Of a DNA stretch of 5,459 nucleotides, positions 1-5,459 are shown one piece after another (position 1 is the stretch's first letter; each line of letters opens with the position of its first letter). Origin of the DNA: Planctomycetota bacterium (GTDB taxonomy: Bacteria; Planctomycetota; Planctomycetia; Pirellulales; UBA7805); contig JABABY010000140.1 in NCBI GenBank assembly GCA_014237955.1, positions 1 to 5,459 on the forward strand. Direction: 5' to 3'. The translations under genes and the position numbers were made by a program. A model generated the notes under the pieces. That model ran no database searches, had not been told where the DNA came from, and was given only the letters and a program-made list of their open reading frames with translations.

Positions 1-1030
1 GGACCACGCCCGGCCAACGAACGATGAGCGGTACGCGGATTCCACCTTCATACGGTGTTCCTTTACCGGCTCGAAGGGGCGCATTGTTGGTGACCGAAGC
101 AAGTCCACCGTTGTCCGAGGTTAGTAGTATGACGGTCTGGTCCGACAGGCCCAGGGATTCGAGCTCTTCGAGAACCTTTCCAACGGATTGGTCAACGCTA
201 TCGATCATGGCCGCATAGGCTGCATTGTTCTGGTCGGATGTTTCTTTGGACTGATATTTGTGCGTCAGTTCCGGCTTGGCCTGAATCGGAGTATGAACCG
301 CATAATGGGCCAGATAAAGAAAGAAAGGGTTGTCTTTGTTTTTGCGGATAAACTTGACCGCCTCTTCTGCTTCCCGATCGGTAAGATATTCGCCATCTTT
401 CCCTTTTTCTAATCCGGAGAGCAGCTTTGTGGGAGATTGTGAGTAGGGGAAGAAATAGTGTGGAGGTTGGCCTAAATCGCTTCCACCCCGATGGAAAGTG
501 AATCCTTGCTTATCGGGGTACCACGGCTGAGCACCGAGGTGCCATTTGCCAATGTGTGCCGTCGCATAATCAGATCGCTGAAGAAGTTCGGCAAGGGTTT
601 CCTCTTCAAGATCCATCCAATACGGATTTTTTGGAGTGATGAGTTTCTCGCCGACATCCTCGTACGTGTCTTGGGGAATTGCGTCGGCGGGTGTCGGATG
701 CTTTTTGGGGGATTGCCGCATCCAGTCGGTGATGCCGATTCGCGCAGGATAACGTCCTGTCATCAAAGCCGCTCGTGTCGGTGAGCATACTGCCGCTGCC
801 GCGTAGGCATCGGTAAATCGCATCCCCTCGTCCGCCAGTCGATCGATATTGGGCGATTCGTAGTAGGTGGCGCCATAACAGCCGAGGTCGGACCAGCCGA
901 GATCATCGACGAGGATCACGACAAAATTGAGCGCTGGATCGAAATCATCCTCGGCGCCTTTTGCGGGCAGAAACGCAAAAATGAACAGGCTTGAAATCGT
1001 AATCGAGCAAGCCAGACAAGTTAGCCTCAT
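1..1030 (-). CDS. Secreted sulfatase (arylsulfatase family, formylglycine type), 3' end cut by window edge
   Basis: Hydrolyses sulfate esters, probably on sulfated polysaccharides, outside the cytoplasm; the substrate cannot be read from the sequence. The first 343 residues are present and the frame is still open at base 1. Residues 1-26 form a Sec-type signal peptide (short basic start, hydrophobic ISSLFIFAFL, likely cleavage after AKGA). The alkaline-phosphatase-like sulfatase core follows: metal ligands D42-D43 in LVDDLG; the C82-S-P-T-R86 signature, whose Cys is converted to formylglycine by a sulfatase-modifying enzyme; GKWHLG at 161-166; H242/H246 in AHYAVHTP; SDNGG at 305-309 with metal ligands D306/N307; and K323 in RAGKGTPYEGG. 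All expected active-site residues are intact. Family members are usually 450-550 residues, so the missing part is the smaller C-terminal subdomain. The ATG at 1030 is preceded by CGGAG about 10 nt upstream. Sulfatase identity is very secure; the subfamily is not assigned. Confidence 0.96.
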   Translation of the reverse strand, partial: MRLTCLACSITISSLFIFAFLPAKGAEDDFDPALNFVVILVDDLGWSDLGCYGATYYESPNIDRLADEGMRFTDAYAAAAVCSPTRAALMTGRYPARIGITDWMRQSPKKHPTPADAIPQDTYEDVGEKLITPKNPYWMDLEEETLAELLQRSDYATAHIGKWHLGAQPWYPDKQGFTFHRGGSDLGQPPHYFFPYSQSPTKLLSGLEKGKDGEYLTDREAEEAVKFIRKNKDNPFFLYLAHYAVHTPIQAKPELTHKYQSKETSDQNNAAYAAMIDSVDQSVGKVLEELESLGLSDQTVILLTSDNGGLASVTNNAPLRAGKGTPYEGGIRVPLIVRWPGVV

Positions 1031-1261
1031 GAGAAAACATCTCCGGAGTACAACATGGGAACCTGCTGACAGTATCTCTTTCCGCGGCGTTACTGGCAAC
1101 CATCTGCTGTACCCATTGTGGTTGGTTCTATCGAGAGGCGGGGGATAAGAGAGCCTTTGCCATTCCCGCGGTTTGAATCAGCGTTTAGAGCCATGGATGG
1201 GTAACAAACATCCGGCCCCTGAATGCTAAAGAGTAGCAATGCTTTTTGATTTTTCGCTGAT
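1031..1261. other. Intergenic spacer upstream of the sulfatase
   Basis: This stretch lies between the terminator of the Cys-rich gene and the sulfatase start. It should carry the sulfatase promoter because the upstream terminator separates the two minus-strand genes. I see CGGAG (1041-1045, read on the minus strand) as the ribosome binding site, but no convincing -35/-10 pair. No ORF here looks like a gene. Confidence 0.5.
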
Positions 1262-1312
1262 TCTAATAAAAAACTCGGCCTGCCGGAATCGAGATGAAAC
1301 CAGCAGGCCGAG
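1262..1312 (-). terminator. Intrinsic terminator of the Cys-rich protein gene
   Basis: A perfect 10-bp inverted repeat: CTCGGCCTGC at 1274-1283 pairs with GCAGGCCGAG at 1303-1312, around a 19-nt loop. Read on the minus strand, the GC-rich stem is followed directly by TTTTTTATTAG (ending near 1263), the usual U-tract. It begins about 33 nt beyond the TAG stop at 1346, so it should end the Cys-rich transcript and keep it apart from the sulfatase. The plus-strand side lacks a T-run, so it works in one direction only. The long loop is slightly unusual. Confidence 0.93.
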
Positions 1313-1345
1313 ATTACTTTTCAACAACACCAGAGTGCGTTAGCA

Positions 1346-2095
1346 CTACTTGGCAGCAAACATGCCACGACTTCCGAGCATCGCGGAAGCATCGGGCTTC
1401 GGCGTGGGAGGCATCGGAACGGCATCGCCACCGGAGGCACCACAGCCACATGCGGGCTCAGCACCACAACCAGGGGCAGCGTCGCAACCTTTGTTGTCGC
1501 AACCGCACTTGTCGCAGCATCGGCTCTTGCAGCAACGGCTCTTGCAGCATCGGCTCTTGCAACGGCTTTTGCAGCAACGGCTCTTGTCGCAACCACACTT
1601 GTTGTCGCAACCACACTTGTTGTCGCAACCACACTTGTTGCAGCGGCTTTTGCAGCAGCGGCTTTTGCAGCGGCTTTTGCAGCAGCGGCTTTTGCAGCCA
1701 CAGCTTTTAGCAGCGTCACAACCGCAAGCGGCGGGTGCAGCGTCGCATCCAGCGGGAGCAGCGTCACAGCCATTGCTGTCACAGCCACACTTGTTGTCAC
1801 AGCCACAGCTGTCACAGGATTTCTTGCAGCAGCCACGATGGCATTTGAAGAAGTCCATCAAACCACAGCTCTTGCAACAACTCTTCTCACAACCACAGGA
1901 CTTGGCAGCATCGCAGCCGCATGCTGGTGCAGCGTCGCAACCGGCGTCGCAACCACACGTAGCATCACAACCACAGCTGTCGCAACCAGAGTTTAGGCCC
2001 AGGACATGGTCCAATAACTCGAAACCGTAACTATGGTTGCTGGTGCATAGGCTTACGCTCAGTACGAGCGCGCCGACAAATATGCTCCATTTCAT
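1346..2095 (-). CDS. Secreted, extremely cysteine-rich modular repeat protein (probable cell-envelope structural protein)
   Basis: A 249-residue protein of unknown function. Residues 1-24 are a Sec signal peptide (MKW start, hydrophobic IFVGALVLSVSL, likely cleavage after HSYG); Cys17 is not in a proper lipobox, so a lipoprotein is unlikely. After FELLDHVLGLNSG, the mature chain holds 54 Cys in about 225 residues (24%). Three related modules can be read: module 1 at 38-77, module 2 at 94-152 and a shorter module 3 at 194-218. Their shared order is CDxCGCDxxCGCD, then GCDAAP, then (in 1 and 2) CGCDAAKSCGC, then basic Cys pairs. The insert at 78-93 (GLMDFFKCHRGCCKKS) is unique. Acidic GCD segments alternate with basic KSRC(C) segments (nine KSRC units). 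The tail 219-249 has no Cys and is Pro-rich (PMPPTPKP). The ATG at 2095 has AGGAG 10 nt upstream. Being exported and Cys-rich suggests a disulfide cross-linked wall or surface protein; metal binding (metallothionein-like) is the alternative. Overlapping long frames in this span are shadows caused by the repeats. Confidence 0.9.
   Translation of the reverse strand: MKWSIFVGALVLSVSLCTSNHSYGFELLDHVLGLNSGCDSCGCDATCGCDAGCDAAPACGCDAAKSCGCEKSCCKSCGLMDFFKCHRGCCKKSCDSCGCDNKCGCDSNGCDAAPAGCDAAPAACGCDAAKSCGCKSRCCKSRCKSRCCKSRCNKCGCDNKCGCDNKCGCDKSRCCKSRCKSRCCKSRCCKSRCCDKCGCDNKGCDAAPGCGAEPACGCGASGGDAVPMPPTPKPDASAMLGSRGMFAAK
1514..1585 (-). repeat. KSRC(C) array 2 (residues 171-194)
   Basis: Five units: KSRCC, KSRC, KSRCC, KSRCC, KSRCC, using mostly AAG for Lys and alternating CGT/CGA for Arg. 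The codon choice differs from array 1 (AAA, CGC), so the two arrays appear to have expanded separately. Confidence 0.85.
1586..1639 (-). repeat. Three perfect tandem 18-bp repeats (NKCGCD x3, residues 153-170)
   Basis: The unit AAC AAG TGT GGT TGC GAC occurs three times head to tail without a mismatch. On the plus strand it reads gtcgcaaccacacttgtt. The array is in frame, so any gain or loss of a unit keeps the protein readable. Confidence 0.93.
1640..1693 (-). repeat. Two tandem 27-bp repeats, KSRC array 1 (residues 135-152)
   Basis: The minus strand encodes KSRCCKSRC twice with identical codons in both copies (AAA AGC CGC TGC throughout). The perfect nucleotide match, including third positions, indicates recent tandem duplication or homogenisation. 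It directly abuts the 18-bp repeats at 1586-1639. Confidence 0.9.
1865..1984 (-). repeat. Module 1 of the Cys-rich protein (residues 38-77)
   Basis: Reads CDSCGCDATCGCD, GCDAAPACGCDAAKSCGC, then EKSCCKSC. Module 2, encoded at 1640-1816, repeats the same order (CDSCGCDNKCGCD, GCDAAP twice, ACGCDAAKSCGC, KSRCC array). Module 3 at 1442-1516 is a degenerate copy (CDKCGCDNKG, CDAAPGCG, EPACGCG). This points to an ancestral module duplicated and then diverged. Confidence 0.75.
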
Positions 2096-2105
2096 AGAAC
2101 TACAA

Positions 2106-2110
2106 CTCCT
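2106..2110 (-). promoter_or_regulatory. Ribosome binding site of the Cys-rich gene
   Basis: AGGAG on the minus strand (within TAAAGGAGTTG) lies 10 nt before the ATG at 2095. It is the best Shine-Dalgarno match in the window and supports this start, which also gives a clean signal peptide. Confidence 0.75.
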
Positions 2111-2176
2111 TTACGATTCGAACCACGAGTCTAAATACTGTCTGCGAATCACTCAGGAGAATATGAGAAGTATGAT

Positions 2177-2192
2177 CTCACATCCTTGTGAG
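2177..2192. promoter_or_regulatory. Palindrome upstream of the Cys-rich gene, possible operator
   Basis: CTCACA-TCCT-TGTGAG is a perfect 6-bp inverted repeat with a 4-nt spacer, about 80 bp upstream of the Cys-rich start codon. Its position suits a regulator site or a small hairpin. It is short enough that chance cannot be excluded. Confidence 0.3.
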
Positions 2193-2653
2193 CTGCCTCT
2201 ACGACCGCTGTGGGTCAACAGCAAAATCGTGAAGGCCAATACAGAACAGGTTGGCTGGGTGGGAACCCCGAGGTTCATTTGGTGGATCACGGCAGGGTCG
2301 AGCTAGCCATTCCTTGGCTCGCATAAAACGGGTCACCCCGACGCTTAAAATTGTCTTGCCACTCGCAGGACACGTTGATCCGTGACTAAGCGACAACTAC
2401 CGTATCGGCTTTGCTGAATAACGGCCTTGAACGTTCCGAACCCTTTTTTTGGAAATGGCTTACGGCAAGTGTTAGGGGGAGTTTGTGGGCTTCGTAAGGT
2501 GGTAAAGGAATAACGATTGTAACGCCCAGGAGCCGGGGTGGAATGAGAAACCAGTTTCTGAATGTCCTTGTAAAAAGGGGCGCCAATCTAGGGGAAAACC
2601 GCATTCTCGTCTGTTTTTAGAACGCTTTTCAAGGATTTCGAAAATTGTCTGTG

Positions 2654-2691
2654 ATCGGCTCAGCACTCGCGGCAGGCGAGTCGTTTCCGAT
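2654..2691 (-). terminator. Nested hairpin after the cyclase stop codon, possible terminator or mRNA 3' end
   Basis: On the minus strand, ATCGG and CCGAT form an outer 5-bp stem enclosing a 6-bp inner stem ACTCGC/GCGAGT with a 5-nt loop; the internal loops are 5 and 6 nt. It starts 9 nt past the TAA stop at 2701, where a terminator is expected. No U-tract follows (only TTTT some 8 nt further on), so it may be a Rho-dependent end or a stabilising 3' structure. Confidence 0.42.
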
Positions 2692-2700
2692 GAAAAACGT

Positions 2701-3873
2701 TTAGGAAGGCGTGGTGCCGGTATGCGCACAGACCTGGTCGATTGCCGCTTGCATCGCTTTCCGGTCGATTTCGTGAACATTGATCGGGTTTCCGATGCCA
2801 CGAAGCATCGTGAGCGTCAAGCGACCCCCCAGGTGTTGGCGAAACTCCTCGAGTCCGGCAAGCAGCGTGTTTTGGTCATAGGAAAAGTTGGCGTGGAGCG
2901 TGAAACCGAGGTCTTTAAGGCACCTGAGGACCCTGTCGGCATCGGCCTTGGGAAAACCGAGAACCATTGAAGAGTAGATGGTGTCGATGGCTAATCCGAT
3001 GGCGACGGCCTCGCCATGACGAAGCGCAAAATCGCTCATGGCTTCCAGTTTATGTGCGGACCAGTGACCAAAATCGAGGGGACGTGCTTCGCGAGCTTCA
3101 AATGGGTCGCCACCGGAGGTGATGTGGCGAAGATGCCATAGGGCGCTTTTGCGAATAATGGCGGCAGCAGAGGCGTCATTGCGTGAGCGGATTCGACTTG
3201 CGTGTTGACAAATATGGTCAAACATCTCCACATCCTTGAGGAGCGCGACTTTAACGGTTTCGGAGAATCCACAGGTATAGTCGCGATCACTAAGCGTTGT
3301 AAGCAATTTGGCGTCATTGATCACACCCCATGGCACGGCAAAAGATCCGATCCAATTCTTTTTGCCGAAAAGATTAACGGCGTTTTTGACGCCAACGCCA
3401 GAATCCGCCTGTGCAAGTGTGGTTGTTGGCAAGCGAACTAATCGAATACCACGGTGTGCTATTGCTGCGGCAAAGCCAACGGCATCGAGGACAGCGCCAC
3501 CCCCAATAACAACCACATAGCTGCGCCGATCGAGGTCGGAGGCATGGAAACTTTTGAGCATTTGTTCCAGGATGTGGATTTCATTTTTTATTGTCTCCCC
3601 ACCAGGCACTTTCTGGATGTTTCCAATGCGAAGAATCTGATCAGCATAGCAGTCCGAAAAACTACGAATCTTTTCCAAAAGCCCTGTGTCGGCGTGGGCA
3701 ACATCTTCATCGACCCAAAACTGGACTCTAGGTGGTCGATTGCCGGAGGGTGTGAGGATCTCAGCTAATGTGGATTGGTCTTTCCCCAGCACATCCTCCG
3801 TAAATCGTAGGCGATGGACAAAATTAGCAGAGAAAGAAACATCAAGGTTCTTTGTTTCGTGGTTGTCGGTCAT
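2701..3873 (-). CDS. 3-dehydroquinate synthase-superfamily sugar-phosphate cyclase (EboD/EEVS-like rather than typical AroB)
   Basis: A 390-residue NAD- and metal-dependent cyclase that would convert a sugar phosphate to a carbocycle in the cytoplasm. The family fold is clear: PGGE at 90-93; NAD-binding IGGGAVLDAVGFAAA at 123-137 with RG at 141-142; LPTTTLAQADSGVGVKNAVN at 148-167, carrying D157 and K163; KKNWIG at 171-176; GFSETVK with E205 and K208; DFGHWSAH with H270 and H274; and LRHGEAV with H286. E205, H270 and H286 match the zinc ligands of dehydroquinate synthase. Against true AroB, the LNFGHT motif reads LDFGHW (substrate-binding Asn replaced by Asp267), and the C-terminal DKK lysine motif is replaced by EFRQHLGG (343-350). 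These changes resemble 2-epi-5-epi-valiolone synthase and EboD-type members, so the product may not be dehydroquinate. It stands alone, with no aro or ebo neighbours. ATG at 3873 was chosen; a TTG at 3888 would add five residues. Neither has a Shine-Dalgarno site. Confidence 0.88.
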   Translation of the reverse strand: MTDNHETKNLDVSFSANFVHRLRFTEDVLGKDQSTLAEILTPSGNRPPRVQFWVDEDVAHADTGLLEKIRSFSDCYADQILRIGNIQKVPGGETIKNEIHILEQMLKSFHASDLDRRSYVVVIGGGAVLDAVGFAAAIAHRGIRLVRLPTTTLAQADSGVGVKNAVNLFGKKNWIGSFAVPWGVINDAKLLTTLSDRDYTCGFSETVKVALLKDVEMFDHICQHASRIRSRNDASAAAIIRKSALWHLRHITSGGDPFEAREARPLDFGHWSAHKLEAMSDFALRHGEAVAIGLAIDTIYSSMVLGFPKADADRVLRCLKDLGFTLHANFSYDQNTLLAGLEEFRQHLGGRLTLTMLRGIGNPINVHEIDRKAMQAAIDQVCAHTGTTPS

Positions 3874-4067
3874 GAGATTGCTGGGCAAAGTGAGTGGATT
3901 CGAATGAAAAGAATAGCTTGCAGTTAAGGTCTTTTTTGCATCCCCACTGGGAACACCTCGACCGAATACATACGATGATGACTTTTAATTGCACCACCCG
4001 TCAACAGGAAAGGTCCCCTGGTTCTTTCGCGGGCCATTGTAATATTTGTATTTGGCGTTATTTCTTA

Positions 4068-4080
4068 ATCAATTATTGAT
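4068..4080. promoter_or_regulatory. AT-rich palindrome, possible operator
   Basis: ATCAAT-T-ATTGAT is a perfect 13-bp palindrome about 58 bp upstream of the aminotransferase start. It extends to TAATCAATTATTGATGA with one mismatched pair. Its symmetry and its place in the AT-rich part of a divergent promoter region suit a dimeric regulator. No known regulator was matched. Confidence 0.35.
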
Positions 4081-4123
4081 GACGCAGTGCGAGTTCGCAA
4101 TCAGGCTGCCTTGGTTGGTAAAC

Positions 4124-4128
4124 AGGGG
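4124..4128 (+). promoter_or_regulatory. Ribosome binding site that decides the aminotransferase start
   Basis: AGGGG ends 9 nt before the ATG at 4138 and 12 nt before the adjacent ATG at 4141. This favours ATG 4138 (or 4141) over the GTG at 4087, which would add 17 residues not seen in the family. Confidence 0.65.
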
Positions 4129-4137
4129 ACAATATAT

Positions 4138-5334
4138 ATGATGCTAGAAAATCTTGAACCGGCCGCGCCGGATGCCATTTTAGGGCTTACTGAGGCCTAT
4201 AAGAACGACCCGAATCCCGCAAAGATCAATCTTAGCGTTGGGGTTTACAAGGATGCGGACGGGACAACGCCGGTCCTTTCTACGGTCAAAGAGGCAGAGA
4301 CCCGACTGCATGGTAGCGAGGTCTCCAAGTCCTACTTGCCAATGACGGGGTTGGCTGAGTTTAACAAAACAGTTCAGGCCTTGTTGTTCGGTCCGGATTC
4401 TGAACTGATCGGCAGTGGTCGCATTGCAACCGCACAAACGCCCGGTGGCACCGGGGCATTGCGAGTAGCAGGCGATTTTCTGCACACGATGTTCCCGGAT
4501 GCGACCGTTTGGCTCAGTGGGCCGACTTGGCCCAATCATCCAGGTATTTTTGCGGCCGCCGGGATCGAGGCCCAAACCTATCCCTATTTTGATGCGACTT
4601 CCAATAGTCTCTCGTTTGACGCGATGATCGACAGGTTCAATACCATTCCTGCGGGCGATGTTGTTTTATTGCACGGGTGTTGCCATAACCCAACCGGCGT
4701 TGACCCAAGCCCGTCGCAGTGGGAAACCATTGCCGAGGTGATCTGCCGTCGGCAGTTGCTTCCACTGGTTGACTTTGCGTACCAGGGTTTCAGTGATGGG
4801 CTTGAACAGGATGCCACCGGTCTGCGGACGCTTTCGCGCCACGTAGACGAGATGCTGATCTGCAATTCATTCTCCAAGAACTTTTCCCTATACAACGAAC
4901 GGGTTGGGGCACTGACGCTTATTGCCCGTTCGGCTCAGGAGGCAGAGACGGCGACGGGGCATATCAAGTTGCGAATTCGGACGAATTATTCCAACCCGCC
5001 TGCCCACGGTGGTGCTATTGTAGCTGCGGTGCTGGCGGATGAAGGATTGAAGGCTCAATGGCACCTGGAAGTCGATTCCATGCGAGAAAGAATTCGCTCC
5101 ATGAGAGAGTTGTTTGTGCAGACTCTCGCCGCAAAAGGGGCGAAGCAGGACTTTTCCTTCATGCAGCAACAGCGAGGGATGTTTTCCTTTTCAGGGTTGA
5201 CCCCACCGCAAGTGGCCAAGCTTCGGGAAGAATACTCGATCTATATTGTCAACTCAGGTCGTGTTAATGTCGCAGGGATGACCGAATCCAATATGAATAC
5301 CCTCTGCGAAGCGATCGTGGCTGTCCTCGATTAG
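4138..5334 (+). CDS. aspC: Aspartate/aromatic amino acid aminotransferase, PLP-dependent class I
   Basis: Transfers the amino group between aspartate (and probably aromatic amino acids) and 2-oxoglutarate in the cytoplasm, linking oxaloacetate/aspartate and Phe/Tyr metabolism. It has 398 residues, close to the 396 of E. coli AspC, and aligns with it from MLENLEPAAPDAILGL to the C-terminal EAIVAVLD with no gaps of note that I can recall. PLP and substrate residues are all present: GGTGALR at 103-109; W131 in TWPNH; N184 in HGCCHNPTG; D212 and Y215 in DFAYQGF; the Schiff-base lysine K247 in SFSKN; R255 in NERVGA; R281 in RTNYSNPP, the side-chain carboxylate arginine that selects dicarboxylic substrates; and R375 in SGRVNVAGM, binding the alpha-carboxylate. 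R281 supports aspartate/glutamate use; paralogues such as TyrB also keep it, so aspC versus tyrB is not settled, although the motif spellings are AspC-like. It is divergent from the cyclase gene. ATG 4138 is followed at once by a second ATG. Confidence 0.96.
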   Translation: MMLENLEPAAPDAILGLTEAYKNDPNPAKINLSVGVYKDADGTTPVLSTVKEAETRLHGSEVSKSYLPMTGLAEFNKTVQALLFGPDSELIGSGRIATAQTPGGTGALRVAGDFLHTMFPDATVWLSGPTWPNHPGIFAAAGIEAQTYPYFDATSNSLSFDAMIDRFNTIPAGDVVLLHGCCHNPTGVDPSPSQWETIAEVICRRQLLPLVDFAYQGFSDGLEQDATGLRTLSRHVDEMLICNSFSKNFSLYNERVGALTLIARSAQEAETATGHIKLRIRTNYSNPPAHGGAIVAAVLADEGLKAQWHLEVDSMRERIRSMRELFVQTLAAKGAKQDFSFMQQQRGMFSFSGLTPPQVAKLREEYSIYIVNSGRVNVAGMTESNMNTLCEAIVAVLD

Positions 5335-5459
5335 GGCGCCTCCTTGGCGGTCTCCCGTTGCAGGCACCTGCTTCTTGAGCTGGTCCGACTGCCATTTCCC
5401 GCTCGCCTCCGGTAAAAGTTGCCCTGCTCCACTGGGAGGTAACTTGAGTAAGCCGTTTT
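5335..5459. other. Flank downstream of the aminotransferase, nothing supported
   Basis: It contains short inverted repeats (CGCC/GGCG at 5337-5349; GCAGG-CA-CCTGC at 5360-5371), but no T-run follows either, so no intrinsic terminator is called. All three minus-strand frames are open from the edge; one could be the 3' end of a convergent gene, but the stretch is too short to judge. Confidence 0.4.

Larger units (their letters stand above)
2111..2700. other. Long intergenic stretch with no supported gene
   Basis: About 590 bp between the Cys-rich gene and the cyclase. Open frames exist on both strands (for example 2386-2604 minus, 72 codons) but none has a recognisable motif, a good ribosome binding site or a convincing composition. 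The stretch holds the palindrome at 2177-2192, the nested hairpin at 2654-2691, and a weak hairpin CGGG-TCAC-CCCG at 2329-2340 that on the minus strand is followed by TTTT. Promoter elements for the Cys-rich gene must lie near its 2095 end, but I cannot place a clear -35/-10 pair. Confidence 0.55.
3874..4137. promoter_or_regulatory. Divergent promoter region between the cyclase and the aminotransferase
   Basis: About 260 bp separate two outward-facing genes, so both promoters must lie here. The stretch at 4036-4080 is distinctly AT-rich and is the likeliest promoter zone for the aminotransferase; TTGTAA near 4038 is a weak -35-like match, without a good -10 partner. No gene is supported in this interval. 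Confidence 0.55.

Noticed and set aside
1480..1700. Short regular repeats that could suggest a CRISPR array
   Set aside because: The units are contiguous 18- and 27-bp coding repeats in frame, with no unique spacers between them.
1321..1836. Minus-strand frame (171 codons) of Ala/Val-rich repeats
   Set aside because: It is the out-of-frame reading of the same Cys-codon repeats; its start lies inside the Cys-rich gene and has no independent support.
1350..2030. Long plus-strand frame (226 codons) rich in SQPQLLQ repeats
   Set aside because: It is the antisense shadow of the Cys-rich repeats. The minus-strand frame has a signal peptide, a ribosome binding site, a terminator and coherent modules.
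2105..2135. GGTTCGAATC on the minus strand, like a tRNA T-loop
   Set aside because: The flanking bases do not form the 5-bp T stem, and no acceptor or anticodon arms are present nearby.
2263..2276. Small hairpin GAACC-CCGA-GGTTC in the long gap
   Set aside because: The stem is only 5 bp, with no T-run or neighbouring gene end, so it is likely chance.
4013..4130. 8-bp inverted repeat GTCCCCTG/CAGGGGAC that could hide the aminotransferase ribosome binding site
   Set aside because: The arms are about 100 nt apart, do not extend, and such an 8-bp match is expected by chance in a region of this size.
4087..4137. Upstream GTG start for the aminotransferase (17 extra residues)
   Set aside because: The extra residues are not found in the family, and AGGGG is correctly spaced only for the ATG at 4138 or 4141.
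5360..5371. GCAGG-CA-CCTGC as terminator of the aminotransferase
   Set aside because: A 2-nt loop cannot close normally and no T-run follows.
5335..5459. Minus-strand open frames entering from the right edge as a convergent gene end
   Set aside because: All three frames are open over this short stretch and none shows a recognisable motif; the most protein-like one would overlap the aminotransferase 3' end by about 70 bp.

Overview
The window reads as Planctomycetota DNA, probably a Rhodopirellula/Pirellula-like marine relative. This is an inference from gene content: an exported formylglycine sulfatase, a secreted protein that is almost one quarter cysteine (planctomycetal cell walls are known to be proteinaceous and cystine-rich), loosely packed monocistronic genes with long gaps, and weak or variable Shine-Dalgarno sites. 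No rRNA or marker gene is present to prove it.

Layout: (1) 1-1030, minus strand: the N-terminal 343 residues of a secreted sulfatase, cut by the left edge. (2) 1031-1345: a spacer holding the strong intrinsic terminator of the next gene. (3) 1346-2095, minus strand: a 249-residue secreted Cys-rich repeat protein with 54 Cys in the predicted mature chain, built from three diverging copies of one module plus KSRC(C) and NKCGCD arrays. (4) 2096-2700: about 600 bp without a convincing gene, with a small palindrome upstream of the Cys-rich gene and a nested hairpin just after the next stop codon. (5) 2701-3873, minus strand: a sugar-phosphate cyclase of the 3-dehydroquinate synthase superfamily with a non-AroB active-site pattern (EboD- or EEVS-like). 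(6) 3874-4137: a divergent intergenic region with an AT-rich palindrome. (7) 4138-5334, plus strand: a complete class I aspartate/aromatic aminotransferase very like AspC. (8) 5335-5459: no supported feature.

No operon is evident. The Cys-rich gene has its own terminator, so the sulfatase should have a separate promoter. The cyclase and the aminotransferase are divergently transcribed and could share regulation, but a joint pathway is only a guess. No phage, IS, CRISPR, tRNA or rRNA was found. The two observations most worth following up are the modular Cys-rich envelope protein, with internally homogenised DNA repeats, and the orphan cyclase with altered catalytic positions.
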